A model generated the notes under the pieces. The model was not told the DNA's origin, ran no database searches, and saw only the letters and a program-made list of their open reading frames with translations. Below, one piece after another: positions 60,159-64,000 of a stretch of DNA of 64,000 nt (the first letter of the stretch is position 1; each line of letters begins with the position of its first letter). This DNA comes from CALZBJ01 sp945619025 (GTDB lineage: Bacteria > Pseudomonadota > Gammaproteobacteria > Cardiobacteriales > Wohlfahrtiimonadaceae): the NCBI GenBank assembly GCA_945619025.1, contig CALZBJ010000009.1:5517-69516 (forward strand). The letters are read 5' to 3'. The translations under genes and the position numbers were made by a program.

Positions 60159-61541
60159 ATGTCACAAAAAGTAAATACCCAGTGGGGTGGACGTTTCTCG
60201 GAGAGTACCGATGCCTTTGTGCAGGCGTTCACAGGATCGGTTGATTTTGATCAGCGCATGTATGCCGAAGATATCGCGGGATCGCTTGCGCACGCAGAGA
60301 TGCTCTACACCCAAGGCATTCTTACGGAAGAGGATTTCAATCTCATTAAAGAGGGATTAGCGGCGGTAAAAGCTGAGATTGAAGCCGGAAATTTTAACTG
60401 GTCGATCGAGCTTGAAGACGTTCACATGAACGTTGAAGCGAGCTTAACCGATAAGATTGGTATTGCGGGAAAACGGCTTCACACCGGGCGCTCACGTAAT
60501 GACCAAGTGGCCACCGATATCCGTCTTTGGCTGCGTAATCAGATCGATCGTGTTGATGCTGAATTAAAACGCCTTCAAGAGGGTATTTTAACCGTGGCTG
60601 AGCGTGAATATGACACCATTATGCCAGGCTTTACTCATCTACAAGTCGCGCAACCGATCACCTTTGGTCACCATTTAATGGCGTGGTTTGAGATGATTAA
60701 GCGCGACCGTTCACGTTTTGCCGATTGCCGTCAGCGTATGAATCGCTCGCCTTTAGGGGCAGCAGCTTTAGCGGGAACCACCTATCCGATCGATCGTCAT
60801 TTAAGTGCGAAATTGTTAGGCTTTGATGGGCCGACTGAAAACTCACTCGATTCAGTTTCCGATCGTGACTTTGCCATTGAATTTACCGCAGCCGCATCGA
60901 TTTTAGGCATGCACTTATCACGTTTTTCTGAAGAGCTCGTGTTATGGGCAACGCCGGCATTTGATTTTATCAATCTGCCTGATCGTTTCTGTACTGGTTC
61001 ATCGATCATGCCACAAAAGAAAAATCCAGATGTGCCTGAATTAGTGCGCGGTAAAACAGGGCGTTTATACGGACATCTCTTTTCGCTCTTAACACTAATG
61101 AAGAGCCAGCCGCTTGCGTATAATAAAGATAACCAAGAAGATAAAGAGCCGCTCTTTGATACCGTTGATACGGTGCTCGGTTCCGTGCGCGCCTTTGCCG
61201 ATATGATTCCGGCGATCTCAAGTAAAAAAGAGAACATGTACAATCGTACGAAACTCGGCTTTGCGACCGCAACCGACCTTGCTGATTACCTTGTACGTAA
61301 AGGCATGCCGTTCCGTAACGCTCACGAAGTGGTGGGAAATGCGGTGCGTTTAGGCGTTGATACAAAACGCGATTTAGCAGAGATGAGTCTATCTGAACTG
61401 CAAGGCTTCTCGGACTTAATTGGCGATGACGTCTTTGATTATCTCACGCTTGAAGGCTCGGTTGCTGCCCGTGATCACTTTGGTGGTACGGCGCCCAAAC
61501 AGGTCTTAGCTGCGATTGAGCGTGCAAAAGAGATGATCTAA
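60159..61541 (+). CDS. argH: Argininosuccinate lyase
   Basis: Splits argininosuccinate to arginine and fumarate, the last step of arginine synthesis. The 460 residues match E. coli ArgH (457). The superfamily signature is GSSIMPQKKNPDVPELVRGK; other conserved parts are WGGRFSESTDAFVQAFTGS-type N-terminus, HTGRSRNDQVATD and PGFTHLQVAQP. It lies 21 bases after the kinase gene. argG and the rest of the pathway are not in this window. A terminator follows. Confidence 0.97.
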   Translation: MSQKVNTQWGGRFSESTDAFVQAFTGSVDFDQRMYAEDIAGSLAHAEMLYTQGILTEEDFNLIKEGLAAVKAEIEAGNFNWSIELEDVHMNVEASLTDKIGIAGKRLHTGRSRNDQVATDIRLWLRNQIDRVDAELKRLQEGILTVAEREYDTIMPGFTHLQVAQPITFGHHLMAWFEMIKRDRSRFADCRQRMNRSPLGAAALAGTTYPIDRHLSAKLLGFDGPTENSLDSVSDRDFAIEFTAAASILGMHLSRFSEELVLWATPAFDFINLPDRFCTGSSIMPQKKNPDVPELVRGKTGRLYGHLFSLLTLMKSQPLAYNKDNQEDKEPLFDTVDTVLGSVRAFADMIPAISSKKENMYNRTKLGFATATDLADYLVRKGMPFRNAHEVVGNAVRLGVDTKRDLAEMSLSELQGFSDLIGDDVFDYLTLEGSVAARDHFGGTAPKQVLAAIERAKEMI

Positions 61542-61574
61542 AAACAGTCGATCTGACAAAATCATAGAGAACTT

Positions 61575-61605
61575 AACGCATCTTTCGGGGTGCGTTTACT
61601 TTTTG
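61575..61605 (+). terminator. Terminator after argH
   Basis: An 8-bp stem including one T-G pair (61575-61582 with 61589-61596), a TTTCGG loop and a T-rich stretch. Confidence 0.7.
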
Positions 61606-61608
61606 CGA

Positions 61609-61614
61609 TATAAT
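61609..61614 (+). promoter_or_regulatory. -10 element upstream of the lytic transglycosylase gene
   Basis: A perfect TATAAT lies 66 bases before the start. No convincing -35 is seen, and the -35 position falls in the argH terminator. Confidence 0.45.
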
Positions 61615-61679
61615 AGAGGATTGGGTATGTGTGAGGGATTGTCTCATGCATAAAATGAGCAATAAACGCGGAGGAATAG

Positions 61680-62819
61680 ATGCGGACGTGGCAATTGTTA
61701 TGCGCCGGAGTAGGGGCGCTGATTTTGATGGGGTGCAGTACGAAAGAGCCTCATTTTAGTGAGCCAAAATCGATGAAACCGATGGTGACGTTTTGGGAAG
61801 ATGTCTACTCAAAATGGGATGAAGATACCGTTGTTTTTCACGATCATACCTATATGGATCTTGTCTACGCGGCGGAAAAACTGCCTCGCTCTGAGAAGGT
61901 GGCGATTAGCCAAAAACGTGACGCGCTCTATAATACCCTCTTAAGTTTAGAAGAGAAACAACACTCGAAAATCCCCTTAACACCGGACGAAGCAAAACTA
62001 TTAAAGCTGATTAAATCGAAAGGGCACGGCGATAAACTTGATGGCATTGCCGATCGATTGCGCACACAGCGCGGGCTAAAAAACTCCTTTAAAGCGGGAC
62101 TAGAGGAGAGCTATTACTATCTTCCTCATTTTGAAAAACTCTTTGAAGAGGCGGGATTCCCCAAAGAACTTGCCTATCTCCCGCACGTTGAATCCTCGTT
62201 CCAAAATCATGCTCGCTCAACGGTGGGCGCAGGGGGAATGTGGCAATTTATGCCGCGAACGGCACGAAGCTATATGCCAATGCATCACGGCAGTTACGAT
62301 GGGCGTTTTGACCCATTTGTCGCAGCGAAAGGGGCGGTCAATTATCTAAAAGATTCTTATACGGTGGCTGAATCATGGCCGCTCGCGATCACCTCATACA
62401 ATCATGGTTTGGGCGGTGTATTAAAAGCGCGCGATGCTCATGGCGATGATATTGGTGAAATTGTGTGGAAATATAAAGGGGATCGGTTTGGCTTTGCTTC
62501 ACGGAACTTTTATGCCGAATTTTTAGCGGCGAAGAAGATTGCAAAATCCCCAGAGCGCTATTTTGCCGATATTAATCCCAAACAATATCCCGCGATAGAG
62601 GGGATTCGCCTAACTAAACCGATGACGGTGCAAGAGCTCTCGTCAAAAATCGGGATTGAGGATGCGGAATTGATTCGCTTAAATCCTGCGTGGCTTGCTA
62701 ATATTCGTAATAACCGCCGTGCGATTCCCCCGCAAACCGATATTTGGGTACCGAAAGGGACGCACATTCAATTAGCGGATCGCTCATTTTATGAGCCAGG
62801 TGACTTCCACGATCTGTAA
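61680..62819 (+). CDS. Lytic murein transglycosylase, lipoprotein (MltD-like)
   Basis: A lipoprotein (lipobox ...Leu-Met-Gly-Cys, Cys19) with an SLT domain (about 140-290). The catalytic acid is Glu171 in PHVESSFQ, followed by GAGGMWQFMPRTAR and ITSYNHGLGGVLKA, all family hallmarks. It cleaves glycan strands of peptidoglycan, forming anhydromuropeptides. The C-terminus (about 310-365; MTVQELSSKIGIEDAELIRLNP) is a single LysM-like region, fewer than in E. coli MltD. 379 residues. Alternative: an MltD/EmtA relative; the type of SLT family 1 is secure. Confidence 0.88.
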   Translation: MRTWQLLCAGVGALILMGCSTKEPHFSEPKSMKPMVTFWEDVYSKWDEDTVVFHDHTYMDLVYAAEKLPRSEKVAISQKRDALYNTLLSLEEKQHSKIPLTPDEAKLLKLIKSKGHGDKLDGIADRLRTQRGLKNSFKAGLEESYYYLPHFEKLFEEAGFPKELAYLPHVESSFQNHARSTVGAGGMWQFMPRTARSYMPMHHGSYDGRFDPFVAAKGAVNYLKDSYTVAESWPLAITSYNHGLGGVLKARDAHGDDIGEIVWKYKGDRFGFASRNFYAEFLAAKKIAKSPERYFADINPKQYPAIEGIRLTKPMTVQELSSKIGIEDAELIRLNPAWLANIRNNRRAIPPQTDIWVPKGTHIQLADRSFYEPGDFHDL

Positions 62820-62848
62820 TTGGTACGCTTTATTCATATGTATTAATT

Positions 62849-62879
62849 GCCCTGTGAGCTCGCTTGCGGGGCTTTTTTA
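62849..62879 (+). terminator. Terminator after the transglycosylase
   Basis: A 10-bp stem with three G-T pairs (62849-62858 with 62863-62872), a 4-base loop and six T residues. Confidence 0.8.
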
Positions 62880-62990
62880 TGGTCAAACGGGGTGGAAAGA
62901 TTGGCAGAGAGGCGTTCAATCGAGTACACTTTAAATTCATTGTCTGCCACGATTTGTGGCGATCGCTTATCAATAGAGGATAGAATTTTC

Positions 62991-63899
62991 ATGAAGATAG
63001 AACTCTCCAAACCTTTTTTTGTAGAGACGCTCTGTATTGTCGGGATCGGCTTGATCGGCGGATCGCTCGCTAGAGCGCTTAAAAGCGCCAACGCAGTGGG
63101 AAAAGTGATCGCCTATGATGCCAATGAAGAGGCGCTGTCGAAAGCGAAAGAGTTGGGAGTCGCAGATGAGATCTATACCGATTTAGCCGAAGCCGCGGCG
63201 CTCGCTGACATTATTGTGCTCGCAACACCGATTACCGCTATGGCGGAGGTGATGGCGACCATTATTCCGGTAGTGAAACCGACAGCAGTGATTACCGATG
63301 TGGGCTCAACGAAAGGCTCGGTGGTGCGTGATATTGAGGCGCGATTGGGCGAATTGCCTGGACGATTTGTCCCCGCTCATCCCATTGCCGGGACGGAAAA
63401 GCACGGCGTTGAAAACAGTTTCGATACGCTCTATCACGGGCGTCGTACGCTCATTATTCCGCACATCAATAACAATCATGAAGCGGTGACGATCATTCGC
63501 GATATGTGGAAAGCCGCGGGCTCGATTACCGAAGAGATGGGCGTAAAACATCATGACCAGGTATTAGCGGCAACCTCGCACATTCCTCATCTGTTGGCCT
63601 TTAGTACCGTCGATACGCTCGCAAATTTAGACGATCGGGCGGAGATTTTCCGATTTGCAGCGGGGGGCTTTCGTGATTTTACCCGTATCTCCGCATCAGA
63701 CCCAGCGCTCTGGGCGGATATCTGCCTGCAGAATCGTGAATCGATTTTGGAGGTGCTGGTCGCCTATCAGAAAAAGCTCGATACCTTAAAAGAGGCGTTA
63801 GATGAAAACGATCGCGAAACGATTTTAGAGATCTTCTCTCGGGCAAAGCATGCGCGCGATAATTTCTATCAAGAGCCAGTTAAAAACCGCAAGGATTAA
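62991..63899 (+). CDS. tyrA: Prephenate/arogenate dehydrogenase TyrA
   Basis: NAD(P)-dependent dehydrogenase of tyrosine synthesis. The open frame begins at 62847 inside the upstream terminator, so I chose the ATG at 62991, which has an AGAGGAT-like ribosome binding site and gives 302 residues. Rossmann motif VGIGLIGGSLARAL near residues 16-30; VPAHPIAGTEKHGVENS and ATSHIPHLLAFS are typical of prephenate dehydrogenases. There is no chorismate mutase domain, unlike E. coli TyrA. Substrate preference between prephenate and arogenate cannot be told. The aroA-type partner found with some tyrA genes is not in the window. Confidence 0.92.
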   Translation: MKIELSKPFFVETLCIVGIGLIGGSLARALKSANAVGKVIAYDANEEALSKAKELGVADEIYTDLAEAAALADIIVLATPITAMAEVMATIIPVVKPTAVITDVGSTKGSVVRDIEARLGELPGRFVPAHPIAGTEKHGVENSFDTLYHGRRTLIIPHINNNHEAVTIIRDMWKAAGSITEEMGVKHHDQVLAATSHIPHLLAFSTVDTLANLDDRAEIFRFAAGGFRDFTRISASDPALWADICLQNRESILEVLVAYQKKLDTLKEALDENDRETILEIFSRAKHARDNFYQEPVKNRKD

Positions 63900-63969
63900 T
63901 GCGAGCACGCCATGAAAAATGAAAGATTATCGTATTAACAAGATATAGCTATTTATAAATAAACTCCTA

Positions 63970-63975
63970 TATAAT
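63970..63975 (+). promoter_or_regulatory. -10 element of a gene beyond the window
   Basis: A perfect TATAAT in a very AT-rich stretch close to the window end. No -35 match is clear. The following 25 bases do not show a ribosome binding site, so the gene it serves lies beyond 64000. Confidence 0.4.
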
Positions 63976-64000
63976 ACACCCTATGAGCTATGGAAAAGAT

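Noticed and set aside
1..64000. Very frequent GATCG/CGATCG words that could suggest an HIP1-like repeat
   Set aside because: Most occurrences fit Asp-Arg and Ile-Asp codon pairs (GAT CGC, ATC GAT) inside genes. They appear to follow codon use and not a dispersed element. A count against a codon-shuffled null model would be needed to claim more.
1..64000. Recurrent ATTTTAG words
   Set aside because: They come from Ile-Leu and Phe-Leu codon pairs using TTA leucine before G-starting codons, not from a regulatory repeat.
63983..64000. ATG-starting frame running off the window end
   Set aside because: Only six codons are visible, with no ribosome binding site and too close to a -10 element. Not enough to call a gene.

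Overview
This window looks like core chromosome of a gammaproteobacterium. Nearly every gene has a clear gammaproteobacterial relative in a familiar local order: skp-lpxD-fabZ-lpxA-lpxB-rnhB, zipA-ligA, yajC-secDF, def-fmt-rsmB and ackA-pta. Base composition looks to be in the 40s percent G+C by eye (not computed). The mix of a DUF4390 gene plus an NtrY-like kinase behind rsmB, a fused SecDF and a short Pta suggests a lineage outside the Enterobacterales. Ignatzschineria/Wohlfahrtiimonas (Cardiobacteriales-like) is my guess, but the sequence alone does not prove it. I see no phage, transposon, integron, CRISPR array, rRNA or tRNA.

Layout. 1-6.1 kb (+): envelope and lipid A operon (skp, lpxD, fabZ, lpxA, lpxB, rnhB), then a lone mlaD and recO. 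6.1-12 kb (-): putrescine ABC transporter potGHI without a binding protein, then mutS. 12-23.5 kb (+): YoaE-like membrane protein, hslO, ubiX, an RDD membrane protein, an unknown helical-repeat protein, zipA, ligA, a DUF2628 protein, trmO and relA. 23.7-31 kb: glyA (-), a Pcm-like methyltransferase, parC, rplY, pth, ychF and a 52-codon small membrane protein (+). 31-46 kb is mostly (-): ddpX-crcB, then GNAT and ung (+), then a D,D-carboxypeptidase with a SPOR domain, an M17 aminopeptidase, ftsK, a secD-secF fusion, yajC and tkt. 46-49 kb (+): pyrG, a duplicated-domain lipoprotein and trmL. 49-54 kb (-): ackA-pta-ratA-rnfH and a LysM protein. 54-64 kb (+): def, fmt, rsmB, DUF4390, ntrY-like kinase, argH, mltD-like transglycosylase and tyrA.

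The genes cover lipid A synthesis, cell division and wall remodelling (zipA, ftsK, SPOR carboxypeptidase, transglycosylase, D-Ala-D-Ala dipeptidase), protein export (yajC-secDF), DNA repair (mutS, ligA, ung, recO), translation (pth, ychF, rplY, trmL, trmO, def, fmt, rsmB), stress signalling (relA, ntrY-like, hslO) and central carbon metabolism (tkt, ackA, pta). Strong hairpin terminators, several bidirectional, separate most units.

Most notable points: ParC has isoleucine at the position of E. coli Ser80, the classic quinolone-resistance substitution; a small OapA-like membrane peptide gene has its own promoter, ribosome binding site and terminator; SecD and SecF are fused; a lipoprotein carries an internal duplication with two equally spaced cysteine pairs; Pta is shortened; and acetate genes are coupled to ratA-rnfH. 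I found no convincing unknown multi-gene system.
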